From: Candidatus Phytoplasma ziziphi
GTDB taxonomy: Bacteria > Bacillota_I > Bacilli_A > Acholeplasmatales > Acholeplasmataceae
DNA: 64,000 nucleotides
Direction of reading: 5' to 3'
Assembly: GCF_003640545.1 (NCBI RefSeq)
Contig: NZ_CP025121.1
Coordinates: 124,001 to 188,000 of the forward strand
Positions 33,815-42,201 of this stretch are shown in pieces (position 1 is the stretch's first letter; each line of letters begins with the position of its first letter). The notes under the pieces were generated by a model. The model worked only from the letters and a program-made list of their open reading frames with translations. It searched no databases and was not told where the DNA came from. Made by a program: the position numbers and the translations under genes.

Positions 33815-35017
33815 ATGAAAAAGCAAATCGAACAAAAACCACTTTCAAAACATTTAATGATAACCATCATTATCTTATTTTTTTGTTTTTCTCTAGGAAC
33901 TTATGTTTGGATTCATCACCAAACTTTAATCGAAACAGAAAAACAAATAACAGAGCATCAACAAGTAATCAAAACACTTCAAAAGCAAAATGTAGATGTA
34001 ACCAAAAAAATAGAACAACAAAATGTAGATATAACCAAAAAAATAGAACAACAAAATAAGCAAGAATCACAAACTTTATTAGAAAACCGATCCTCTGCAA
34101 TATCAAACTTTGAAGAAGATAAAAATCAATTCCAACCTACTAATCCCCAAAAATTTCCAACTTTTGATAAATTAATTGGGTTTAAACAAGAATTAAAAGC
34201 AGTCAAAGGTTTTATTGATTATCTTAAAAATCAAGAAAACTATCAAGGTATTGGTGACGTGGAACCTCCATTAGGTATCTTGTTATACGGAGTTCCAGGA
34301 ACAGGAAAAACAACTTTAGCAAGAGCCTTAGCCAAAGAAACCAAACTCCCATTCTTTGAAGTAAGTAGCTCTTTATTTTCACAAAAATATAAAGGCTTAG
34401 CTCCGCAAATGGTTAAAGATTTATTTGAAGCAGCTAGACGCGAAGTAGACAAAAACAATGGCGCCATTATCTTTTTAGATGAATGCGAAACTATTTTTAC
34501 AGATTTAGGTACCTTAGAAGCAGGGTCTGAAATTGCCAATGTGGTTAACCAATTCAAAACTGAAATGACATCATTTGAAAACAACCCTGAAAAACCTATT
34601 TTCATTATCGGCGCGACCAACCACGAGGACCAAATCGATGAAGCCATCAAATCAAGATTCACTTACAACATCGAAGTAAAACCTGGTAACAAAGCTGAAC
34701 GTCAACAATTTTTAGAATTCTTAATCAAAAGAAGAAAAAACCCTTATAGCGACGAAGCTAAAAAATACTTATTTGAAGTGATTAATGAAGCTTTAGAAAG
34801 ATTACCACATCATCAACAATTCTTAAAAGCTAATCGTACTTTAGAAAATATTTTAAAAACAACAGTAATCGTCTTCGCTCAAAATAGAGGAACTGGCGAA
34901 AATAAAAGAAATGAAATCAATCAAGAAGATTTAAAACAAGCTTATCAAATGATCGTTTCCCAAAACACCGAAATATTAGATCAAATCGAAAATCAAAAGA
35001 AAGGCGAAACTAAATAA
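33815..35017 (+). CDS. FtsH-like AAA+ ATPase lacking the protease domain
   Basis: The start is set at ATG 33815 (after AAAGGAAA), because upstream in-frame codons cover a terminator. TM at about residues 14-36, a coiled coil with two copies of QQNVD(V/I)TKKIE, then the AAA+ core: Walker A GVPGTGKT, Walker B IIFLDECE, sensor IGATNH and SRF. No HEXXH protease motif. About 400 residues. Homologue of 3762 without its Cys-rich insertion. Its last base pair overlap (TAATG) with the next gene points to translational coupling with the coiled-coil protein. Confidence 0.82.
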   Translation: MKKQIEQKPLSKHLMITIIILFFCFSLGTYVWIHHQTLIETEKQITEHQQVIKTLQKQNVDVTKKIEQQNVDITKKIEQQNKQESQTLLENRSSAISNFEEDKNQFQPTNPQKFPTFDKLIGFKQELKAVKGFIDYLKNQENYQGIGDVEPPLGILLYGVPGTGKTTLARALAKETKLPFFEVSSSLFSQKYKGLAPQMVKDLFEAARREVDKNNGAIIFLDECETIFTDLGTLEAGSEIANVVNQFKTEMTSFENNPEKPIFIIGATNHEDQIDEAIKSRFTYNIEVKPGNKAERQQFLEFLIKRRKNPYSDEAKKYLFEVINEALERLPHHQQFLKANRTLENILKTTVIVFAQNRGTGENKRNEINQEDLKQAYQMIVSQNTEILDQIENQKKGETK

Positions 35018-36639
35018 TGTTATCACCACTAGATTTATTTAAAGGTTTTATTAACTTTAGAGCCTATTATACTTGGGCCATTACGGCCATCTCTATTTTT
35101 AGTATTTTCTTTTTCTTCAAAAGAAAATACGACAACACACATAACAACTACAGCACTACTTGGAAAGGCTATTTAGTTTATTTTTTAATTATTTTATTTC
35201 TTTTTAGTTTTATTTATTTATCTTTTTTCAAAACACCACCATCATCTAAATATGTCGGTCAATTAATTGGTGAAATTGATAAAGCAATTGACAAATACGA
35301 TGAAACCATTAATAACTACAAAGGCCTTAAATCCGAATGGGAAGGTGAATTAAAAAAATGTGAAGATGAATTAAAAGAATTATATAAAGCCAAAGAAATA
35401 ACCCAAGAACAAAAAGAAAAAATAAAAGAAATCTTAGGTAAAAACGAAGGAAAAATTAAAGAACTAAAAGAACAATTAAAAGATAATACAGGTAATATCG
35501 CTATCCTAAAAGGTAAACTTTTACAATTAGAACAAGACAAAGAAGCCAAAGAAAAAGAAATTAAACAAAAACAAGAAGAAGAAAAATTAGCATCCCCCGA
35601 TGACAAAATAAGATTACAAGCCAAAATCTCTAAATTACAAGACGAACGAAATGAAATAATGGAACAAATAGCACAAGTTTCAACCCAAATCGGCAAATTA
35701 GAAGCCGCCCAAAAAAAGTATGAAAATATGCTATCTAACGCTATCAAACTAAAAGAGTCAATACAACGCGATTTTAATGAATTAACATCAGGCGAACAAC
35801 AACTTTTCACTAAAATCAAAAACGAGGAGGATCGTAGAGCTGAAATTCAAAAAAACATTGATGAAATCGATGTCAAAACAGCAACTATCGAAATAGAAAG
35901 AAAACAATTAGAAATTTTACGACAAGGCGCAGACGCATCCAAAATCGCTCTTGATGACTGGGATAAAAAACACGAATTTAGTTTTGGTAACCTTCGAGAC
36001 GCCCTTTTCCAAGGTGCCGAATTATATATGGATGCTTTTGGTGGGCGCGGTTTCTTAAAAGCAGTAGCAGGCGGAGTTACTAAAAAAGTCGCTGGAACTA
36101 TTGCCAAAGCGGGTTTAGTGGTCCATGAAACTCATCGAGTAATTAATTTAGCCAAAGATATATTTGTGAATAAAGATGGAACACCTAAAATGATGTCAAA
36201 AGAAACTTATGACTCTATTTGTTCTCGTATTGACCGCGAAACAGACAAACTTGATGCCGATTACAAAGACTATAAAAAGAAAAAAGAAGAATATGAAACT
36301 CGTCAAGAAACTGTAAATTTAAAGAAAGAAATACAAACAGAGAAAAACCAATTAACTGAATTTAAACAACAAGACGAATCTGTAATCAAAGAATACGAAA
36401 CCATAACCGAAGATTTAACAAACAAACTAAAAGAAGTTTCAGGAGAAAACGTACAAAAATTAAGACTAAAAGAAAATGATCTCCGCGAACTTTGCAAAAC
36501 CAAAAACGAAGAAATTGTAAACACAAAAGAAGAACTAAAACAAAAAAATCCTAGTTACGCTCGCGCTCAAAAACGCTACGAAGAAAAACAAAAAGAAAAA
36601 AAATATGCTAAATTTTTTCAACCAATTACTAATAAATAA
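35017..36639 (+). CDS. Membrane-anchored coiled-coil protein (540 aa)
   Basis: Two N-terminal membrane segments (about residues 15-32 and 50-68), then long coiled coils (about 75-300 and 390-510), with a less charged middle part containing GGRGFLKAVAGGVTKKVAG. Tail motif NPSYARAQKR. Homologue of 5252, and of the fragment at 22573. A stretch LQDERNEIMEQIAQVSTQIG and about 30 flanking residues is shared at DNA level with the next gene (37370-37490), which shows exchange between the two coiled-coil genes. Called SMC-like in PMU descriptions, but no ATPase head is seen. Confidence 0.7.
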   Translation: MLSPLDLFKGFINFRAYYTWAITAISIFSIFFFFKRKYDNTHNNYSTTWKGYLVYFLIILFLFSFIYLSFFKTPPSSKYVGQLIGEIDKAIDKYDETINNYKGLKSEWEGELKKCEDELKELYKAKEITQEQKEKIKEILGKNEGKIKELKEQLKDNTGNIAILKGKLLQLEQDKEAKEKEIKQKQEEEKLASPDDKIRLQAKISKLQDERNEIMEQIAQVSTQIGKLEAAQKKYENMLSNAIKLKESIQRDFNELTSGEQQLFTKIKNEEDRRAEIQKNIDEIDVKTATIEIERKQLEILRQGADASKIALDDWDKKHEFSFGNLRDALFQGAELYMDAFGGRGFLKAVAGGVTKKVAGTIAKAGLVVHETHRVINLAKDIFVNKDGTPKMMSKETYDSICSRIDRETDKLDADYKDYKKKKEEYETRQETVNLKKEIQTEKNQLTEFKQQDESVIKEYETITEDLTNKLKEVSGENVQKLRLKENDLRELCKTKNEEIVNTKEELKQKNPSYARAQKRYEEKQKEKKYAKFFQPITNK

Positions 36640-36674
36640 TCATTAAATTTAACCTAATAACCTTTTTATTGGAT

Positions 36675-36750
36675 ATTTAAAAAATAAAGTTGTATAATAG
36701 TGATATATTCATATTTCAATATTTGATAATAATCACTATTATCGGAAAGG
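36675..36750 (+). promoter_or_regulatory. Promoter with operator-like inverted repeat
   Basis: AAAATAAAGTTGTATAATAG with -10 TATAAT at 36693-36698. ATAATAGTGAT (36694-36704) and ATCACTATTAT (36732-36742) are an inverted repeat. The spacer differs from that of 22785-22857, but both arms and the promoter are conserved. Confidence 0.6.
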
Positions 36751-36761
36751 AAATGAAATTT

Positions 36762-37595
36762 ATGAATAATAATTTTTTTAAAAAATGTTTAGTAACTATC
36801 GCGATTATTTCACTTCTTGGATTGTTATTATTAATTTGTTTTTACCAAGGAACTAATGATATTAAAAAAGAACGAGAATTAGGTAAATCACCATCATTAA
36901 AACATGAATTTAATCAATCAACACCTTCAAGATCCAAGCGCGAAACCGAACCTCCAAAACTTAAATTTCAAACAACTCAATCTCATTTCGATCAAGTTAA
37001 AGCTTATGTTCTTTCAGAAACTGATGACAAATCTTTATTACCAAATAATCTTTCCCAAGAAGAAAAAATAGAAATTGATAAAATTAGAAAATCTTGGGAA
37101 CAAATTTTAGGATTTATAAAACAAGATCAAAAAAACATCGATGAATACCAACAAAAATGTGATAATTATAATCACGAAATTAAAGAAATTAAAGATAAAT
37201 TTCCTTCATTAAAAACTCAACAAACTAATTTACAAAAAAAACACGATGACAAAGTACAAGAAATCAATCAAGTAAAATCACAATTACAAAATAAAAAATC
37301 ACAACTACAAACTCAAGGAATATCAATTTATAATAATCCTGAAATTGATAAATTACAAGCTGAAATATCTAAATTACAAGACGAACGAAATGAAATAATG
37401 GAACAAATAGCACAAGTTTCAACCCAAATCGGCAAATTAGAAGCCGCCCAAAAAAAGTATGAAAATATGCTATCTAACGCTATAAAACTAAGAGATTCAT
37501 TACAACGAGATTATGATAAATCTCAAAAAGATGATCAAAAACAAACCATCTCCTCCCTTAAATCCCTCTACAACATCACCTCAGACGAGGGATAA
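36762..37595 (+). CDS. Membrane-anchored coiled-coil protein with RSKR-type motif
   Basis: Start at ATG 36762, eleven bases after GGAAAGG; earlier in-frame ATGs lie within the promoter and operator. TM at about residues 8-30, linker with TPSRSKRETEPP, then coiled coil. Homologue of 22864. About 40 residues (LQDERNEIMEQIAQVSTQIG and beyond) are shared with the 540-residue protein. C-terminal end SLKSLYNITSDEG. About 278 residues. Probably exposed at the cell surface; role unknown. Confidence 0.68.
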   Translation: MNNNFFKKCLVTIAIISLLGLLLLICFYQGTNDIKKERELGKSPSLKHEFNQSTPSRSKRETEPPKLKFQTTQSHFDQVKAYVLSETDDKSLLPNNLSQEEKIEIDKIRKSWEQILGFIKQDQKNIDEYQQKCDNYNHEIKEIKDKFPSLKTQQTNLQKKHDDKVQEINQVKSQLQNKKSQLQTQGISIYNNPEIDKLQAEISKLQDERNEIMEQIAQVSTQIGKLEAAQKKYENMLSNAIKLRDSLQRDYDKSQKDDQKQTISSLKSLYNITSDEG

Positions 37596-37618
37596 AAAAA
37601 TTAAAGGAGATTTAATTA

Positions 37619-37957
37619 ATGGTTAAATTACAAAATCAATTTAAAATAATAAGTATTTGTTTATTTACTTTTTTAGGATTATTCTTAATTACTAATAATG
37701 TTCATCAAATAATGGCTGCACCTAAAAAAAATCATGGAAAAGATATAATTTCATCAAAAGAAGAATCTAAAAAAGATGTAAAAAATTTTTATGAATTACA
37801 TAATACTCTTGAAAATTATTCAGAAGAAGACAGAAATAAAATTATTCAAATGTTATCAAACCCAGAAATAACAAAAATATTAGAAAAAAAAGCTAAAGAA
37901 ACCAAAACTCAAGAAAAAGGTTCTTCTTCAAAAAAACCCAATAAGAAACAAAAATAA
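37619..37957 (+). CDS. SVM-signal secreted protein (candidate effector)
   Basis: A 112-residue protein with an SVM-type signal: MVKLQNQFKIISICLFTFLG, then LFLITNNVHQIMAAP, with cleavage probably after Met-Ala-Ala. The mature part is about 75 residues, charged and Lys-rich, with NFYELHNTLENYSEEDRNKI and a basic tail (SSKKPNKKQK). AAAGGAG precedes the ATG. Same place as the three SVM-type genes in the truncated unit. Host target unknown. Confidence 0.78.
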   Translation: MVKLQNQFKIISICLFTFLGLFLITNNVHQIMAAPKKNHGKDIISSKEESKKDVKNFYELHNTLENYSEEDRNKIIQMLSNPEITKILEKKAKETKTQEKGSSSKKPNKKQK

Positions 37958-37979
37958 TTTATATAAAATTTTATTATTT

Positions 37980-38007
37980 ATAAAGACCCTTCAGGTCTTT
38001 TTTTATT
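37980..38007 (+). terminator. Rho-independent terminator
   Basis: AAAGACC and GGTCTTT stem with CTTCA loop, followed by a T-run. Confidence 0.8.
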
Positions 38008-38132
38008 TAACAAATATATATAACTGGTAAGGTAACCAAATAAAACTAGATAATATGTTTCATTAAAATTTTAAATATAACTGTCTCTTAGAAACTATTT
38101 CAAAAACCACATTTTTAGGAGGTAATCAATAT

Positions 38133-39510
38133 ATGCCAAAATTAACTAAAATACCCTTTATTTAAAAATTCCATAATTATTTTAATTATCATTCTTTTTC
38201 ATTTATCTTCTCATTCCGTCTCCGCTCATTCTTATTTTCATCGTCAAACTAAATCAAATATAAAACTAGCTGATTGTGAAACTCTTCAACAAGAATGGTT
38301 AACATTTCAACCAAAAACAAAAAGATATGATATTAACATTTTTAAAAGTACTGATTCTATAGAAAATAAAAAAAATATTAATTCCTATTTAGCATATTTT
38401 AACTGTAATATTGAAATTTTACTTTCTACTCCATCATTTAATAGTTATCAAAATAAGATTTTAATAAACGATTTTAAAAATCCTCCTCAAGGACTTTTAG
38501 GCGTCTATTTCAAACCAAGAATAAACCCTTTTAAAAAAGGATATCCTGATGAAAGTTACAAATACACCTTAGAAGACCTCTTAGAATACGAAATTGCTAT
38601 CGAAGAAGCTTTTGTTTTTTGGGATGTCAATCAAAAACCGCAAGAAGAAAATGTAAATAAAGAATTAATAATAATTAACATGTTTGCAGACCAAAATCAA
38701 GAAGAAGCGATTAATCAATATTTAATTGAAAATAACATTATTAAAAAACCAAAAATCATTAAATTAGGTTGTTATAATGCTACTACTAATACTGGTTTGG
38801 TTTTGCCATTACCCACCGAAACTTTGAATAGTTTAAAAATTGAAGCTATTTATTTTGATGATGGGATTAGAATTATTGATTCAAATAAACATAATTTAAA
38901 TGATTTATTAAAACTTTCAAATGGAGCCAAAAACATTTATCTTTTTGCCTTTAATATTCAAAAAAGAAAAGTAGTAATTGAATTACATGACTCTTTAGAT
39001 CCTTATCAAGCCATTCGTAATTGGAAACGCGAAAATAATCTTTATACTTCCCTTACTTTAATTAAAGAAGGAGAATACGATAAGGAAATAAAAGAAGTTG
39101 AAATTGGTTTTGAAGTATCCGCTCCTATAGGTAGTAAAAAATTTAATATTCCTTTTAAAGTTAAAATCGTTTCCCATCTTTTTGAAACTGATAATAATAT
39201 TTATTTACTTCTTTGTAACGATAGCTCTTTCAAAATTAAATTAGCTAAACAATATCAAACTAATTATATAAATTGGCTAAATCAATGTTACATCAAATAC
39301 GGTTTTTATTATTCGGGCGATGAAGTCCGTGCTAAATTCGGCCGTAGTAGTAGAATTATTTATGATGAAAACGGCAATCAACATTATTATAAATATATAA
39401 CTGGTTTTATTTTTGATGATTGGTATATCGATGGTAACGAATGCTCTAAAAGATATTATCAATTTTTAGATACCACATCGCCCCCTACAAAACCACAAGA
39501 ATTAGATTAA
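38133..39510 (+). CDS. Secreted protein with two SAP05-like modules and a C-terminal domain, +1 frameshift near the start
   Basis: TAGGAGG and ATG 38133 open MPKLTKIPFI, then UAA at 38163. The +1 frame is open from 38146 to 39510 and gives KNSIIILIIILFHLSSHSVS then AHSYFH, a good signal peptide. This frame contains no ATG until 38680, deep in the protein, so without the shift the signal and the first module cannot be made. Module 1: FKNPPQGLLGVYFKPR ... TLEDLLEYEIAIEEAFVFW. Module 2: AIYFDDGIRII ... LNDLLKLSNGAKNIYLF. C-terminal domain ends with FDDWYIDGNECSKRYY. Diverged paralogue of 25378 with the same shift position. Confidence 0.68.
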
Positions 39511-39524
39511 ATTTTTAATCACAA

Positions 39525-39553
39525 ACCAAGACCCTCATCAGGGTCTTTTTTTG
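39525..39553 (+). terminator. Rho-independent terminator
   Basis: AAGACCCT and AGGGTCTT stem around CATC, followed by a T-run. Confidence 0.8.
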
Positions 39554-39589
39554 TTTAACAACGTAAAACCTTGGAAAGGAAAAAAAACT

Positions 39590-39808
39590 ATGTTAATAAA
39601 AAAACTCTTTCAATCTTTACCCAGTAATCTCATCTTTTTAATCATTACCTTATTTTCACTTATTCCATTGATAACCATTTATTATGTCATTAAATTCTAT
39701 CTTTGCACTGTCAAACTAAGTATTCGCCAACTAAAACAAGGAATAGTGGTGCAATTTTATCAATATTTAACCACGAAGAATTCAAATTATCATGTTGAAT
39801 CTATTTAA
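39590..39808 (+). CDS. Small PMU membrane protein (72 aa)
   Basis: Start at ATG 39590 after GGAAAGGA; a longer frame from 39551 would begin inside the terminator. Hydrophobic segment about residues 12-40, then IRQLKQGIVVQFYQYLTT. Homologue of 26794, with the same 17-base overlap with the next gene. Confidence 0.65.
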   Translation: MLIKKLFQSLPSNLIFLIITLFSLIPLITIYYVIKFYLCTVKLSIRQLKQGIVVQFYQYLTTKNSNYHVESI

Positions 39809-40046
39809 TACTTGGTTAACTAAGTTAAATAATATTCTTCATAAAATAAGTAGTTATTTTCTTATTTATCAAAATCAATGGTTAAACTTGGGTTTATTAA
39901 TAATTATTTTATTATTTATCCCTCATTTATTATATTTAATTGATTTTATCATTAAAACTATTTATTACCTTTTCCGTTTATTTTATTATTTAGGTAAATA
40001 TTTGATATTATTAATTAAAAAAATATTCAAGAAAGAAGAAAAATAA
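39792..40046 (+). CDS. Small PMU membrane protein (84 aa)
   Basis: Homologue of 26984: MLNLFNTWLTKLNNIL start, two hydrophobic segments (about residues 36-78) and a Lys/Glu end. Ends two bases before the YqaJ-like gene. Confidence 0.65.
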   Translation: MLNLFNTWLTKLNNILHKISSYFLIYQNQWLNLGLLIIILLFIPHLLYLIDFIIKTIYYLFRLFYYLGKYLILLIKKIFKKEEK

Positions 40047-40048
40047 AA

Positions 40049-40690
40049 ATGCAAATTAGTAATTTAAACCAAAGGACGAGAGCGTGGTACCAACACCGCA
40101 AAAAATACATCAACGCCTCCGAAATCGCCTCCATTACGGGATTAGATCCCTTTCGTTCCATGGAACAATTAGTCCATGATAAACTCTTTGGCACGACTTT
40201 TACTTCCAATCAATATACTCTTCATGGACAAAAAATGGAGCCAATCGCACGTCAATTTTTTATTAACAAGACTAATCTAATTTTTGAAGATACTATTTTT
40301 ACTGACGATCAGGTTAATCTTTTTTCTGCTTCTTTGGATGGTTACAACGAACAAAACAAAATCGTTTTAGAAATAAAATGTCCTTTTGTGAACGAAAACC
40401 AAGCAATATCATCCACTTGGACTCAGTTTTTAACTCATCCTCAACTCGAACATATCCCTCAATACTACTGGGCCCAAGTACAATGCCAACTTTATTGTTC
40501 CCAAGCAACATTTGCCTACTTTTTAGTTTATTTTAATGATAATGATTATCATGTAGTCAGAATTTACTTAGACAATAATTTTATTACCAAAATGATTCAA
40601 GATAGTCAAAAATACTTAACTCTTTTAACCAAAGCCAAAAACGAATTAGAAAAAACCACTTATTTAAAACAATTAAGCAAAATCAAATAA
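40049..40690 (+). CDS. YqaJ-like exonuclease/recombinase
   Basis: A 213-residue homologue of 27226 with WYQHRKKYINASEIASITG, SASLDGY, LEIKCP and AQVQCQLYC. The last third (FAYFLVYFNDNDYHVVRIYL) is nearly the same in both, while the first part differs more, as expected from recombination between units. Predicted metal-dependent double-strand DNA exonuclease. Confidence 0.83.
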   Translation: MQISNLNQRTRAWYQHRKKYINASEIASITGLDPFRSMEQLVHDKLFGTTFTSNQYTLHGQKMEPIARQFFINKTNLIFEDTIFTDDQVNLFSASLDGYNEQNKIVLEIKCPFVNENQAISSTWTQFLTHPQLEHIPQYYWAQVQCQLYCSQATFAYFLVYFNDNDYHVVRIYLDNNFITKMIQDSQKYLTLLTKAKNELEKTTYLKQLSKIK

Positions 40691-40702
40691 TTAATTCATA
40701 CT

Positions 40703-40733
40703 TTTAGACCTTCAAATTGAAGGTCTTTTTTTT
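40703..40733 (+). terminator. Rho-independent terminator
   Basis: AGACCTTCAA and TTGAAGGTCT stem followed by a T-run. Confidence 0.8.
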
Positions 40734-40767
40734 ATACCCAAATTGAAAATTAAAGGAGAAATCAATC

Positions 40768-41406
40768 ATGAAATTAATCGTTTTCGAAGGACTTGACGGG
40801 AGTGGAAAAACTTCTCTTATTCACGCCCTTCAACCCCAATTAAAAACCCCTCATCAACTGTATCAAGGTTTAGGGAGTAGTTCACTTGGGAAGGAAATTA
40901 GAGATTTATTTTTAAATTTTCAACAAGTAGATTATATCACTCGTTTTTATTTAAGTCTGGCTAATATGTCTCAAATCCAAGCGGAATTAATTGTTCCTCA
41001 ATTAAAAAATAACCAATTAATTATCTTAGACCGTTGGTTACCATCTACTTATGCTTATCAATTATTTCCCTTTTCTAAGGAAAAGAAACAACTTTTACCT
41101 TTAAAAAAGATCTTTAAGATAAATCATGAAACTATCTTAAAAAAACCTGATTTATTAATTTATTTAGACATTGACCCTCTTATCGGAAGAACCAGAAAGA
41201 AAAATCAAAAAAACCATCAAAGAGATCTCATTGAAAGACAATCATTAACTTATTTTCAAAATGTTCGCCAAGGATATGATCATTATATCACTCATTATAC
41301 TAGTGGAGTTAATAAATTAATTTTAAACGGAAGTGATTCTATCAAATCTAATGTCAAACAAATTATTAAACAAATAGGAGTACTATCAAATGGCGATCAT
41401 AACTAA
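40768..41406 (+). CDS. tmk: Thymidylate kinase
   Basis: A 212-residue dTMP kinase: FEGLDGSGKTSLIHAL, LDRWLPSTYAYQ and the lid GRTRKKNQKNHQRDLIERQ. Clearly diverged from the tmk at 27931 (first two thirds), but the last residues (IIKQIGVLSNGDHN) and all DNA after are nearly identical, so the homogenised tract begins inside the 3' end of tmk. AAAGGAG precedes the start. Confidence 0.9.
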   Translation: MKLIVFEGLDGSGKTSLIHALQPQLKTPHQLYQGLGSSSLGKEIRDLFLNFQQVDYITRFYLSLANMSQIQAELIVPQLKNNQLIILDRWLPSTYAYQLFPFSKEKKQLLPLKKIFKINHETILKKPDLLIYLDIDPLIGRTRKKNQKNHQRDLIERQSLTYFQNVRQGYDHYITHYTSGVNKLILNGSDSIKSNVKQIIKQIGVLSNGDHN

Positions 41407-41539
41407 AAAGACCTGCCAAAATGGCAATACTTACATCTATTTTTCTAATGGAAAAATCAAAACCATTCATAAAGATGGCATCATTACCTGGAAAACAAAA
41501 AGAATTTTTAAAACTAAAAAAACCAACAAAAGACCTTAA
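41390..41539 (+). CDS. Conserved 49-residue PMU protein overlapping tmk
   Basis: Second copy of the gene at 28547, with one substitution (KKTCQNG for KKICQNG) near the start. Same TAGGAG and same 17-base overlap with tmk. Confidence 0.65.
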   Translation: MAIITKKTCQNGNTYIYFSNGKIKTIHKDGIITWKTKRIFKTKKTNKRP

Positions 41540-41576
41540 TTTAAAGGTTTTTTTTATTTAAAGAAAGGAATATCAA

Positions 41577-42200
41577 ATGTTAAATAACCAAGATTTTTTT
41601 AATATTCAACAATTTAATACTAATATCCAAACTGTGGAAATCTTAAAATGTTTTTTTAAAAAAACTACCTTTAATCTTTCTGTTGACAAGTATATGAAAA
41701 CCAATTACCAACAATTAAACCATTATTTTAACCAAAATAACATCAACTCTCAAAGTCAAAAAGTCATTTGTGGTAAAATCAATGAATATTTAATTTTATT
41801 ATACTTAAACAATAAAGGAATCACTAATTTATACCCTCAAGTAAATTTATTTTTTATCCCTGACATTAAATTTGATTTAGTTTTATTTACTAAAAAGAAA
41901 AGAATCATCGCTTTTAATTTTAAAACATGTCTTCGTGAACGCTATAAACAAGCCATGATAGAGGCCCAACAACTCAAAAAATTAGATACTCGTTTTGAGT
42001 TTTATTTATTAATCAACAACGAACCAGAAACTCAAAGACTAAACAATAAAATCAACCAAGGAAAAATCCAAGGCATTAATCAAGTAATTAACTTATTTTC
42101 CAATTCAGCCAACAATTTCTTACAAAACTTAATTACCCGTCAATTCATCCCTTTTTCTAACATCAACATCATTAAAAAAATAAAAAAGGATTTAATATAA
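41577..42200 (+). CDS. PMU protein with possible PD-(D/E)XK nuclease-like core
   Basis: Identical to the protein at 28733 except for one residue next to the end (KDLI for KELI). The single G-to-T change that causes it also turns the AAGGAG before dnaB into AAGGAT, so it may lower dnaB translation in this unit. Confidence 0.5.
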   Translation: MLNNQDFFNIQQFNTNIQTVEILKCFFKKTTFNLSVDKYMKTNYQQLNHYFNQNNINSQSQKVICGKINEYLILLYLNNKGITNLYPQVNLFFIPDIKFDLVLFTKKKRIIAFNFKTCLRERYKQAMIEAQQLKKLDTRFEFYLLINNEPETQRLNNKINQGKIQGINQVINLFSNSANNFLQNLITRQFIPFSNINIIKKIKKDLI

Positions 42201-42201
42201 A

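Noticed and set aside
35316-36524. Minus-strand frames of 73-167 codons
   Set aside because: Antisense to the conserved 540-residue coiled-coil gene; Ser/Phe-rich composition is the usual mirror of Lys/Glu-rich coils.
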